Below are positions 32,163 through 44,507 of a stretch of DNA of 57,995 nucleotides, piece by piece; position 1 is the first letter of the stretch, and each line of letters starts with the position of its first letter. The notes under the pieces were generated by a model. The model saw nothing but the letters and a program-made list of their open reading frames with translations. It was not told the DNA's origin and searched no databases. The stretch lies in contig CALSCP010000408.1 of the NCBI GenBank assembly GCA_943704425.1, forward strand, positions 66,161 to 124,155. Direction: 5' to 3'. The position numbers and the translations under genes are program-made. The stretch is from Ministeria vibrans ATCC 50519 (taxonomy: Eukaryota; Opisthokonta; Filasterea).

Positions 32163-32578
32163 GAGCAAGATGGCTTGATCCTGAATTGTAGATGCGAGAG
32201 AAGCCAGGCGAGCACTTACTTTGCGCCCTCCGGTTCTCCAGCCGTTTTCTGACGACAGTGCAGGGCATCGGCTGGTTGTGATGTATCACGGTGTAGCCCT
32301 TGACCATGAGGCGAAATTCGATGCAAACGTTCGGGAAGAGCATTGAATTTCGCAAAAGTGCAAGGCTCTGCAGCAGACGAGCGAGTGTATATTAATAATT
32401 TATATAAAATTAAAGCACTGTAGCTGTGCTGTATATATCAACGCCAAAAAGTACAGTTCAACGCCGCGAGAGCAACACACAATTTCCGTTTCATATCTCG
32501 TCAACCGAAAGAAAATTCTCAGTCTCATTCATGTACACAAACAATACAAACACACAGGCACAGAGAGAGACGCTCACA
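32163..32578. other. Intergenic spacer between convergent genes
   Basis: It separates the 3' ends of the small + strand gene and the 2OG oxygenase gene. No further exon or RNA gene recognised. Confidence 0.4.
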
Positions 32579-33822
32579 CTACTTTGTCTTGCAGGTAAAA
32601 CTGGTCGTCAGGGCCCAGCGTACACCTCGCGTGACCCTCCGCACGCGATGGGGATTCTCATGGCCACTCGTGAAAAAGGACAGACGCCCCGCTTGCGGCG
32701 CCACCACCAGCGACGCCCCTTGGCCTTCATCAGACTCATCAAAAGCAAACTCTCCTCCGTCAAAGTCCCTCCCTTGTGCGTTCAGGTACAAGAGTGCAGT
32801 GTACGTGAACGACGGGTACGTTACCGCGTCGATATGGTCGTGCCTTCGAGTACAAAAGCATTGTCAAACAAAACAAAAAGAAAGAAAAGACCGACCAATC
32901 GTACCAGTACTCATCATTCATTGTCTTGGCCGGCTCGCTTGTCATGCGCGAGAAGAAGGCGGGCGTCGTGAACGAAAGATCCGTTGTCAGCGCAAATGCC
33001 TCAACAACCTTCTGCCGGATTCGCTCTCGCACCGCCCGGTACACAGTCAGCTCGGATTCCGGTAGTGCCTCCGAAATGTTTTTCACCACACGATAGAGAT
33101 TGACAAAGCGATCGCGATAGCTGAGCGCACCCGATTCAAGATCAAAAATCGACACACCGCCACTGCCACCGCCGTAAGCAAGCGCACGCTCCGCCAGGCG
33201 CACCAAACTCGCCGCCTCCGACGCACTCGTAAAGTTGTCCATCACATGGCGGCTGCACGCCACAGGCATGCATCCTACACGACGAGAGCGCGTTGACAGC
33301 AGACGAAGCATATCCTCCTCCTCCCTCCCTCCCTCCCTCCCTCCCTCCCCATCTTTTCTTTTCGGGTGTATCTTTACCTGGAACAGCTGGCGTGTACGCA
33401 CGGGGGTCGCATTCGACGGGGAATGCGCGATTGGTCGGTGTTTGAGCGGCCAACACAACTGCGCTCACTGCGGCACTCTCGCTCGCTGCGTCCAGGTCAA
33501 CATTCGACGTCTGCACGTAGGCCACAACGACAGCAGCAACAACCAAGAGAAATGAAACATACAGAAGTGTTTGCGAGGAGGTAGATGCGCTGTGGGAGTG
33601 CGCGGTCGACGTTTTGCCCTTCCTGACAAAGAAAGTGTCAAGAGTAAACCAGCCATGTTTAAAAAGACGTGCCTCTTTGCGCCCATGAGTGATCAGTAAT
33701 GAGTGGTGAGTGATGAGTAGACGAGAGGAAAGAGGGAAGAACAGAAATATTTTTTTGAAGAATGAAAAAAAAATCAAATCATCTGCGAACGTCTCTACAG
33801 AGTGGAAGGTGATCATCCACAT
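32579..33822 (-). CDS. Membrane-anchored 2-oxoglutarate/Fe(II) dioxygenase (OGFOD3/P4H-like)
   Basis: Exons about 33822-33378, 33274-32905 and 32843-32579 (splice phases 1 and 2) give up to 359 residues. A type II anchor (QTLLYVSFLLVVAAVVVAYV) precedes the catalytic region. The metal site reads H275-x-D277 in EYW|HDHIDAVTYPSFTYTALL and H337 in SGHENPHRV; R347 in VTRGVRWAL is the likely 2-oxoglutarate ligand. YTALLYLNAQGRDFDGGEF is typical of the OGFOD3/prolyl-hydroxylase group. These enzymes hydroxylate Pro or Lys side chains in the secretory pathway using O2 and 2-oxoglutarate; the substrate here is unknown. The first exon start is uncertain: the frame is open back to an ATG at 33822 with low-quality, hydrophobic sequence before the anchor. 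The second intron boundary carries a (CCCT)n tract. Confidence 0.8.
33321..33352. repeat. (CCTC)n microsatellite in intron
   Basis: About eight CTCC/CCCT units lie in the 103-nt intron between exons 1 and 2 of the 2OG oxygenase gene. On the sense strand they read GGGA. Confidence 0.85.
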
Positions 33823-34554
33823 TCCACAATGACTAGTCACTCTCAAACAACAAGATAAGACCTAGGCTGTACGTAGACCGTTTGAACTGACTCTATTCGC
33901 CGTTTTCGACCATATTAACGAGTCGATTTTTTCGTTGCAATTCCTTGCAACTCGTCCAATCTACATTCGTTTTAGTTTTCTGACTTCTCCCAAATTATTC
34001 ACTCTATTTTCTCCTTTTTCACCAGTGAACCTGTGAGAGACTGAGAGTACTGAGTAGTAACGGATTGCGTTAAGACCCGACAGACATTGAAGCTCTAGAC
34101 GCACTGAGCACGTAAGGCTTAATTTTGCCATCACGACTTTTTTTTCCCCGTAACTTTTTTGATGGGAGAGACCTCCACACCCCTTCGCCTCTACGTTTCT
34201 ACCAATACATGGTGCATTGGTGTTATAATGTTATTGGGGGTTTCTCAGATTGTTTGTGGCTCTCTGTCAGCCTCATGTAACCGAATTTAGGTTATTGGGA
34301 TGTTTTTGCCGTCCTTGCATATTTTTGCATTAATTTTTTCTCGTTTTTTATATATTGAGTTTATTGACTGGCTAGTGTTGGGGAAAGGCCCCTTAAATCT
34401 TAATCCTTATTCCTTAATCCTCTTCATTCGCTCATGTAGTATCTACATCAACCATTTTGTATTGCACATGCTTGCCCCACTAATTTTTATTATCTCTTCG
34501 AATAATTCTTTTATTGTTCTTTTTACAGATTTTCCTGATTGTCTTTGCCTCCAA
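33823..34554. other. Divergent intergenic region upstream of glucan synthase
   Basis: It lies between the starts of the 2OG oxygenase (-) and glucan synthase (+). A good acceptor (TTCTTTTTACAG, ending at 34528) lies 26 nt before the glucan synthase ATG, so a 5' UTR intron is likely. The frame open from 34300 is hydrophobic and TA-rich and does not look coding. Confidence 0.45.
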
Positions 34555-37500
34555 ATGGTTGCCATTAATATTGCTTCTGTTGTTGTTGCGCTGCTGTGTG
34601 GCTCCATCATTCACGTGGGCGCCACGCACTATGCGGAAAAATCCACCACCTCTTCGTCGTCTCGGATGGACTCGGACTTGCCTTTCAACATTTCAAATGC
34701 TCGCTGTGTCTACTACACTCCCGGTGTCATTGGCCTCAACGGCGACAATGGATACGCCAACTTCTTCGCGTCTGCCTACTCCGATATTCACCGACGCGAT
34801 TTGCGCGCCATTGCCTCGTTTGCAAACTGCATTCGCATCAGCGGCCTGCCTAACAAGCCTCCAAAGCCCTTTTTCCGCATCGTCGATACATTCAAGCTTG
34901 ACGTCATTGCCACATTCAGCTCCTCAAGGTTCGAAGAAGAAAAAAAATCTCCGCAAAAAACAAAAAAAAATACCCCCATGGACATCTGTGGGTCAATAGG
35001 TTTGAGTATGGCTTCTTTCAGGACATTCCCGTCATCCCGTGTAGAAGTTTAATGTTTTATGGGCAAAGCGTTGTGCTGCCCTCTGCTTCGTATTTCGACT
35101 TTCGTCTTGTTTATGCTTTGAGCTTTCTACACACTTATTCATTTTTATTTTTGTAGATACGATTTGCTGTACTCAGAATCGCGCGGGTCTCGCTCCGTCC
35201 TTGTCCACGACTTCCATGAGTTTATCGGCCAATACCGCCTGCTGCCCGCCATCAAGTGGTGGGCGCTGGTTGACATCGAAACGGCGCTGCCCACGTTCTC
35301 GCCGTATGCCGCCGCCCAGATGTTCCTCACCCTCTCCGCCTTGACCACAGCCGCGCGTGTGTATGATTCACGGCCCATCATCATGCCGGTGTTCCTCGCA
35401 GGCATCCAGAATTTGGATTACGTGGGCGACTTTGACACGCTCGACTTTGACATTTGGCTTTTCAACATCGACAACTTGTCTCCCACAGGCTATATCGAGC
35501 GAGCGACAGGTGCGCTCGCGCACGCTCACCACCAACGCCCCGTTATCGTTCAATTCACCTCGTCGCCGTGGGACTTTGACACCAACATGGCGAATGACAG
35601 GAAGCAAACGACAACCATCCACGAGCTCCTTGCCGCAACCAAGTACATCAATGCCCAGACCCCCACGTCGCAGGCCATCGTGGGCATCATTTTGCAGGAG
35701 TGGGCTGACCAGTGGTGGCGCAACGAGCCAACTTCGAGTATCAAGACGTGTCAGACGGCGCATCCTTACGTCCAAGCCCCCTGCGGCACTGCACAATTCC
35801 TCGCTTCCCTTGGCAACATCTCCCTCGCGTCTGACCTTACGACAAACAACTACAATGGTCTGGCTGCCCAGTACAACCTCTATGGCTCCCATTGCCTCCG
35901 TGTGCGCCTTGCCGGTGCCAATATCAGTGCCATTTGGGCGCAGGAGACAGGTCGAGGTCCGCCCCTCAGCGAGAATCAAACTTTATGCTCGACACAAGTG
36001 TTCGCTCTCGTCGACTACGCAAACCCTCACATCGTCTGGGTTTGTCTCTTTCCCTTGCCTCTTCTGCTTTTCGTCTCTCTCTTCTTCTATTGTCGCAACG
36101 CCACTAAAAAAAGCAAACACGACCCCACCGCCATCGGATGCGATCCGCACGACGACCGAGACGATCGTGACTTGGTGGTTCTGGGTGACTTTGACCTTGA
36201 CACGGGCAATTTGGAAGCACTCTCGGGTACCCTGCAGGACTTGCGTGACAAGTATACATCACTCAAAGCGTGCCAGGACACACTTGTCGTGACCCTCTGG
36301 AGTAAGGATGGCTCCGACGCAGACCTAACCTCTCCGGCTTCAGTTCCACGCAACAGCGAACTCATGGACGCCCTGAGTCTCCTCGAGACTCGTTGTACGC
36401 GTACTGGCACCCCTACTTTGATTCCTTGCTCCACCGTCGACGACGACGACGACGACGACGACATGCCATCTCCTCCTCCAACCACCTCAACTAACGCACC
36501 CAATGCGAAATTGCTACGACGTCAGGAAAATGCCCAGAATGCGCTCAGCCGAGCACGAGAGAACAACTACGAGCTCCTTCGTGGCTGGGCCAGTGATCTC
36601 GCTTCGTGTCGTGACGATATTGCGCTTGCTGCGAGGCTTCTCGACACGGCGGAGCACCAGCTCAACAATGTGTTTACCCACGAAGCTCACGGCGCCGGTA
36701 TCTCGTCCGTGACTTTCAATGACATCATTGATGCGCTGCGTTCTGCCCGCGCATTGCTCAAGGAACTGCGGGGCCTTCCAGTTACCTTTGCCGAGACCAT
36801 CAATCAACACAACCGCGCGCTCGTTCTTGCCAGTGTTCCCTTCGACGCGTCTCACCTCGCCGACTCTATCGGGCTTGTTCTCGACGCCAACGGCTGGTCT
36901 GTCAAGTGCAGCGTATGGAGACCTCGCGCCCTTGACGGCTCCATCAAGCTTCATCTTGGTGCGCACGACACCGAGAGCTACCTGTGGATTGGGAGTCACG
37001 TTGAGAACCAGCTGCGCCTTTGGCGCGATCGCATTCACTCTTTTTGCCTTCAACGCACAACTTGTGTCGCGCCTGCGGGCGCCGGTCAGGTCCGGCGCCT
37101 TCTCACTCCCTACGACCTCTGGCGCTTGCTTGTGATGCGCCCAAAGAAGCTGTACGGCCTTGACTTGGACTCTCTGTTGCGTGACAAGCTTCGCGCCAAC
37201 ACCCGCGACCCAAACGCCACTCCTGGCACATTATCCGTCGACAGTCCCGTTGCCTCTGCTCTTATTCTTCTCTTTGGCATTGTGGGCAGCGTTAGCGAGC
37301 AGATTATTTACTGTCCCGCCGCCCTCTGGTACAAGTATCAACAAATTCTGAATTCAGGCGATACGGTCATATTGGCTGATCGCATTGAGCTTGATCTCAA
37401 GCCATTAGTCGAGCCGTCGCTTTCAACTCCCGAGGCCCTTCGATCAGCCTCTTTGGGCACCGACACAGCAGCGAGTGCAGCTCGGCGCAACGGTTCGGAG

Positions 37501-40500
37501 GACGCCCCGTTGCTCAGGAGCACGCGCTTCGACGATGACTTCTTCCTGAGTCTTGAGCGAATTCACGCGCGCCGTACCTTTGACGACGTTCATTTTGACG
37601 ACATTGACGACTTCTATGCCCAACTTCTTGGGCCGTCAACCGCAGGGGTTTTGGAGCAACGACCAACGAAGCACTTTCACGAGTCCCCCTCCATTTTTGT
37701 TTTGATCGATCTACTGCGCAACGTCTCGTCGCTTATTCTCATCAAAATGTGGGTGCTGGTGGCCGCTTTTTTTGCGTCCCTTGCATACCACATTGCCTAT
37801 CCGGATCCCGTTGTTGTTCTGGCACTTACCTACGACGTTGTTGCTCTGTACGGTGCCACCATCGACTTCTGTGCGTGGTTCGCCGTCGAACTTCTCTCTA
37901 TCTTGCACTTGCTTGCGTCGCGCCGCACCAACCGTCATCTCTGGACAGCGCTGCGTGGCGCCTGGGTTGCCGCACCACTCGTGGCCTCCACTCTCAACTT
38001 TGCCTTTGGTTTGCTTGCCTTTTACCTTGCTCCATCAACTCTTCTTCAGGCGGCCTATCCCGCCTTGCGCGTCTCCTACTGTCTCATTTTTCAGTGCATT
38101 GTACCCCGCACCAAATTGTTTGACTATTTTGCCACGGACCGCGCGAAATTGACCCCGGTTGTCGGTCATACGCGGCGCCTTGCAATCCTCTGGTTTGCCA
38201 TTCTTTGCACGTCTTTCCTCCTCGATTTTGGCCTTTTTGTGCCTAGCTTGCTGGGCGTAACACCCTCTTCGATGTGCAACCTTGCATGCCAGACGAGCAC
38301 GGGTACACTCGAGTTTGTCTTCCACTCCAACGTGTGCATCGCGTGCACCTTGGGTGTCCTCTGCGTCTGGCTGTTGGTCGTGCTCTCCTCGTATGTCGCC
38401 GTGTTCATTCTCTACTCGCTGTTCATCAGTTGCTACGGCGTCATCGTTGGCTTCAATCGAAAACTCCCTGGCAGCGGCCTTCATGCCACCAAGGGCTCCT
38501 TTTCCATTGGTCCCAAGGGCGAACAGGGCGCTACCTTTGCGCGACACTTTGCCTTGCCTAGTAGTGATGGTTCCCGCTTTTGGGGTCCCTGTAATGAGAT
38601 GTGGCGTGCGGCCATTCTTGACTTGCACGAACGTTCGTTGATTTTTGAAAGCGAAGCGCGCAGTCTGCTTAGCACCACGGGCTCCGTTGAGTTTTCCAAC
38701 CTTTCAAATCTGTCAAGCGTGGCACAGCGTCGCCTCTGGCGCCTTTGTAGCGACAGCTACACTGAAGGAGACTCGCGGCGCATGCGTCTCCCGTCGCTCA
38801 AGTGCGACGCGCCCCTTGTTTCACAGATTGTGCTGTGCTACTCGGAGACGATTCTGGAGGATTGGGCCAGCCTTGTTGACATGACCATGGGAGCGGGCGA
38901 GTGGTGTCGTTTGCATTTTCTTGTGCGCGAGGCCCCCGACGAATGGGCCGTCTTTTGTGAGCATCTGCAGAAGTTGGCAATTGCACGACTGAACCCCAGG
39001 TCGGCAGGAGGCGAGGGTGCGCCGTCCACGCCCGCCGACGAGTCGCTCGTGTTTGACCACACTCCTTGGTATGGCTATTCGGCGACGGCGAGTCCCGCCG
39101 AGCGCGACTTCCTTGTGCGCTTGCTCGGCGATGGCTCGCCCACGCACGCCTCACTCGCCGACTTTGCCACCAATCTTCTGCAGCAGATCCCGTACACCTC
39201 GCCGGAAGCTCTCGGTATGTTCCAGGACAAAATCCGCTTGTGGGCAAGCTTTCGCAGTCAGACCCTGGCACGCACCATCCGAGGCGCAGTGACGTACCAG
39301 AAGGCTGCGCGTGCTCGCGAGCATTCACGTCTCTGTGTGGCCAACAGTGCGTGGCGTCGCGCCGCTGATGCGCTGCTTGATCTGCGCAAGGACAACCCGC
39401 ATGCAATCTGGTGTGCGCCGGCCTTTGACGAGGTGGTCAAGGACAAGGGCGAACTGGACGACGAGGGATTGTGTGAGTTTCGCAGTGTTGTCGAGCAGTT
39501 TGAGCCACGCGGTCAAATTGTCTTTTCTCACCAAACGTTTGGTAAGCGAGACAACGACAGAGTGCGCGCCGACGTCTTGCGCGTATTGCATGAGTATCGA
39601 CACTATTGGGTTGACTTGGTCTTCGACGTGGCGCTCGACGACGGTGACCGAAATCCACTTGTGCGTCTCATCAAGGCGCATCACGACAACCGCAACCTGA
39701 GTATTGGTGGCAACATTAAGTATGCCTCGTGTGTGGGACGCTTGATGCGCAACAAAGCTGGCAGCACTGTTGAGTGGAATGGACTTGATGGCAATGCCCT
39801 AGATCACTTCCAACTTGTCTCATGCGTGTTTCGCCGCTACCCCCTGCGTCTGGGCGACAGCAAGTTTCCTTTCCAGACGCAAGGCAAGCCGGCCAACCAG
39901 ATTCTCGCGCTGCACGGCGTGTGTGGTCCAGCCGTGGTCTGCATGGATGCGAATCAGGACGGCTTCGTGAGCGAGTGTCTACGTCTGCCCGACGTCGCGT
40001 CATGCCTGTTCACAGTGGCGAAGAACAGCAAATTCGAAGACGGAGACGACACGCCAGTCATTGGGTCACGCGAAGATGTCATGACGGAGCGGCAGAGCCT
40101 TGTTGGCTGCTTGATGGCTCAAATTGAGGAGACCTTTGGCTCGCTGACCCAGCGGTCATTGGCCAGCCTTGGCATCCGCCTGCACTACGGACACCCGGAC
40201 CTTCTCAGCCTTTTGTTTATCCTGAGCGCCGGTGGCCTCGCCAAAGGTTCGCCCGTGGTTCATCTCAGCGAAGATGTGACCACCGGCTACCGTGTGCTCA
40301 TGGCGTTACGTGAGTGGTGTGGCCACTCGGATGAACCTGTGTGGCTAAAGGGGCGCGAGACGGCCTTTCGCGCGGCCACACAGTTTTTTGACAAGATCGC
40401 CATGGGCTCGGTGGTTTTGATGCAGACGCGTGAATTGCAACTTCTCTACAGCCGCATGGGTGTGTTGGGCTCGGCAAGCATGTTTTTCAGCACGACCGGC

Positions 40501-42083
40501 CACTTTATGTCGCAGTTTCTGATGGATTTTGGTATTTTTCTGTACGTGCTGACGTTCCTCTTTCTCTCGCTTGGCCAGATCAGCATTATGACTATTGGTC
40601 TCGTTGGATCCACTATTGCCGCCGAGTGGGTCATTGGCTTTGGTGCACTGCTGGCTGTTTCCTTTCTCTTCTACTCCGTTCTCGAGCGCCACCTCGAGGG
40701 TCTTTTCCCGTTCGTGGCCACCTTTGTGCAAGGATCGCTTTTCTTTGCATTCAACATGCGCACCACTGCATCAGCTGTGTCCAAAGCGGTGCGCACGGGT
40801 CTCGCAGAGTACGTGAGCACGGGCCGTCCGCTGCCGTACGAGCGACCCTCGCTCGTCGACCTGTACCACTACTACCGCACGCCCGCTTACTGTCGCGCCA
40901 TCAACATTCTCATCATGTACATTCTCTATCGTGGCCTCGTCGACGAGTCAGGCGGCTACCTTCCCATGTTCCTCCCACTCATCGCCGTCAGCACGTTGCT
41001 CCTTCTCCCCATTCTGTTCTCTCCCTTCCCCGCCTCCTCCATTTCCGCCGTCCAAGACGCCTTTCTCTTTCTTTTTCGCTACAACGCCAAGGACGACCGT
41101 GACAACGACGAGGTACCCAAACGCATTCGATGTTGTTATTATAATTATTATTATTAATTTTATTGTTATTGTTATTGCATTATACTTAATATTATTATTA
41201 TTGATTTTCTCTCGCATTGATTGGTGTTGTTTAATAGCAAAAGAAAGCGCGGCTTGCAAACGCGAGTGAAGGCGCCACTCTGTTTGAGAAGGGCCGGCGC
41301 GAGATGCGCAGTGAGGTTGCCATGGACCATTGGGTTTACTGGCCGACGCGAGTGCTCTTTGAGCTCGCCGCTTGTCTTGTGCTCTTTTCCGTCGCCTACT
41401 CCAGCTTCATTGACTACCTCTTCTTCTGGCTACTTGCTCTTGAGATAACCATCATTGTGACAGTGCTTCGACGATTTCGGCCCAACTCGTTCACTCACTT
41501 GTTGTTTCTTCTCGCGCCCATTCTTACTCTGTTGTTGGCGCCCGTCAACTTTCTGGCCTTTCCCATTCTTGGCATTGAGCTACTCTACAGCGGTCTCCTG
41601 TACGCCTCTGCAACACGGCTGATCATTTCGATCTTTCAGCTGGTCCTCAAAGCGTTTGAATCCATCTTGCATCCGCGTCGCGTGCGCCAGCGACACGCCG
41701 CGCTCAACCAGTGCGATGGCACACTGCGGTACGTGACGCTAAACGATCTCCATGATGGGCTGGATCGTGCTGCACGCGAGGCGCACGAGCCATCGCCCCT
41801 TGTGCTTAGTGCCATGGACTTTGTCTTTGAGGCTAGCATGCTGTTTCATCTTGAGTGGCTCCGTGCTCTCGTTGTCTTCTCCATCCAGAGCGCCCTGCTC
41901 CTCGTCATGGCGCTTCTCGATCTGCTGCTAGGCCTCCCGTCCGCCCTCTACTTCCACACTCCCTTTTTCCTGGGTGGCGCTCTTTTTGGACGCTTCTCCC
42001 TTGCTCCCCTCCGGCGTCAGGTTGCCGATGCCGCCGACGCGCGTGACCGCCGACTCCCCAAAAAGCAAATTGGAAAGCGATAA
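34555..42083 (+). CDS. GT48 beta-1,3-glucan (callose) synthase with glycosidase-like ectodomain
   Basis: Exons 34555-34928, 35000-35038, 35157-41112 and 41238-42083 join in phase to 2,404 residues. An N-terminal signal peptide (MVAINIASVVVALLCGSIIH) leads into a ~400-residue extracellular domain with glycosidase-like features (PVIVQFTSSPWDF, GIILQEWADQWWRNE), then a TM helix near 428. A cytosolic region follows with a D-rich linker (VDDDDDDDDMPSPPPTT), then TM helices about 985-1235. The GT48 catalytic block spans about 1485-1920: QGKPANQILALHG, VCMDANQDGFVSE, IGSREDVMTER, SLGIRLHYGHPDLLSLLF, GGLAKGSPVVHLSEDVT and FDKIAMGSVVLMQTRELQ, matching 'HYGHPD' and 'LSED' of fungal FKS and plant callose synthases. 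Further TM helices finish the chain. The enzyme makes beta-1,3-glucan from UDP-glucose at the plasma membrane. The fused ectodomain is unusual and may remodel the product. Confidence 0.9.
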
Positions 42084-42713
42084 ACAACATAATTATTATT
42101 ATTATTTTATTATTTTTATTCCCCTCCTATCATCAGAGAGAAAAGTGCTGTGTTCTCCTTCTTTCAGTTTGTAATCATTGCAATTGCCTCACTGATACAT
42201 GGTTGTATCAATTGCACTTGTGCTCGCGTGAAGTGCCTATCAGACGTAAAATATTGATTAGCAGAAGAACAATGCAACCAAAAAAGCTCGGATTCTATAG
42301 TAATACTAAGGAGAATTTGTTGATCTATAGGCACTCCATGTGTTGGGGGTTAGTCTACGGCAGAAGTATTACATTGCTCTTTATTGTAATGAATGTCAAG
42401 AAAAACTTTCATTTCACTTCATATAAACAAACAAAGATAATATTATAATATTATAATTATAATACATTTCTATTAGACAGTGAGTATTAGTACTATTATA
42501 AAGTGTTGTGCTGCCCTTTGTGTTGTATATAGTTTTGTTTTGACATTGAGTACAGCTCTTGATTCTCTATTTATTTTCCTATTACAAAGAATAATAATTT
42601 TATTTGTTGTCTCTCCGTTCAGTCGTTCTCTTAGGTTCGATCTACGGTGGACCAGCAGACGGCAACCGCGCCCTCTCCCCTCCCCCCCCCCCCCCCCCCC
42701 CCCTCTCCCCGCC
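42084..42713. other. Intergenic region with poly-C run
   Basis: AT-rich DNA, ending in a C run of about 22 nt (42681-42703) just upstream of the MAPK start at 42714. Small open frames here show no domain or codon bias. AATAAT and TTATTA runs near 42090-42120 probably belong to the glucan synthase 3' UTR. Confidence 0.5.
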
Positions 42714-43484
<771 letters not shown>

Positions 43485-43495
43485 TGATCTCTTAC

Positions 43496-44262
43496 GCGAT
43501 CGTAGACGGCGTTGATGTAGAACATGTCGAGGTTTGCGTCAGGTAACAACTTGTCGACTTCGCTGACAAACGTTGCGCCATAGTCGTCGCTTCGAAACAG
43601 CGTCGAATTCGCCGAGTCCCACGCCATGACAATGATCACCGACGAGTTTCCCACCCAGTCAATGTACATTCGTCGTGAGAGCTTATCCACAAACTCAAAC
43701 TAGGAAAAAAAAACAAACCAAAATGAACTTGATGAAAATTGAACCATAAAAATACAGAGTGACAAGTCACCGCAAGCGGTGTAGAAGAGAAACAGGTCAA
43801 AGACAAGCAGCAAGACGCCATCGACAAACGGATTGGCAGCGAATGTCATAAATCAGACGTTTCGTGGGAAAAAAAAAAGAGAAAAAAAGGGCAAAAGTAT
43901 TGAAGAAGAAACAATAGCAGGAAAGACGGGGCAGAAGAAGTGAGGAGAAGAAGGGCTGGAGGATGGGTTGAGGGTACCTCGTGTTCGGTGATGGCAACCG
44001 GGGCGCGCTGGGTGCGGTGTACGAGGGACGCGAAGGGTTCGACCAACGCGTCGCGGTCGTCACTGGCGTCGATGAGGTCGCCGCGGGCGGCATACTGCAT
44101 GCGGTCGCGTGCGGTTGCGCCGTGGTGGATGGCAAAGGCTGCGCCGCTGGAGGGGGCCGATGGGGACTGCGAGAGAGGAAGTTGGACATATTCGGACGAA
44201 GCCGCAATTTGACAGACGAGAGCGAGTACACACGCAGCGCCCAGCGGGATTGCGTGCCTCAT
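43496..44262 (-). CDS. Vps10-domain (sortilin-like) receptor, first two exons only
   Basis: Exon 1 (44262-43978) and exon 2 (43699-43496) give 163 residues in phase 0. The start is a signal peptide (MRHAIPLGAACVLALVCQIA). Exon 2 reads FVDKLSRRMYIDWVGNSS, VIIVMAWDSANSTLFRSDDY and GATFVSEVDKLLPD, matching the opening blade of the Vps10 beta-propeller ('WVG', 'S.LYRS.DYG.TF'). Sortilins carry ligands between the Golgi, endosomes and surface. A good donor (CGC|GTAAGAG) follows, then the sequence passes into (TG)n, and no more exons are found: the rest of the propeller, 10CC module, TM and tail are missing. The VIIVMAW frame is intact, so truncation at the tract is the only defect seen. Confidence 0.75.
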
Positions 44263-44507
44263 CGACTGTGGAGAAGTGATGATGAACAAGAAGAAGCAAA
44301 ACTTGGAATGATCAATGACGAGGTGACGGACACAACGCTGTCAACGAGATCGCTCCGCAGTGAATGAACTCTCTGATTATATTTTTGGGTGTCCCGATCA
44401 ATTATCTAACTGTCAACTGACCTGATAAGTGATAACAGATTGATTCACATTTATTGAGTTTGACGGTACAGCCTGAGTCCAAGAGTCAACCTGTTGTGCA
44501 CGCCGTC
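44263..44507. promoter_or_regulatory. Divergent promoter region, Vps10 / MEGF8-like
   Basis: Only 245 bp separate the two start codons. The right half is AT-rich. No TATA box or other element could be assigned with confidence. Confidence 0.4.

Noticed and set aside
34300-34554. N-terminal extension of the glucan synthase from an upstream ATG at 34300
   Set aside because: Sequence is TA-rich and hydrophobic, interrupted by an acceptor-like TTTTTACAG; the ATG at 34555 starts a clean signal peptide.
42203-42448. 81-residue + strand frame in the spacer
   Set aside because: AT-rich, no domain and no codon bias like neighbouring genes.
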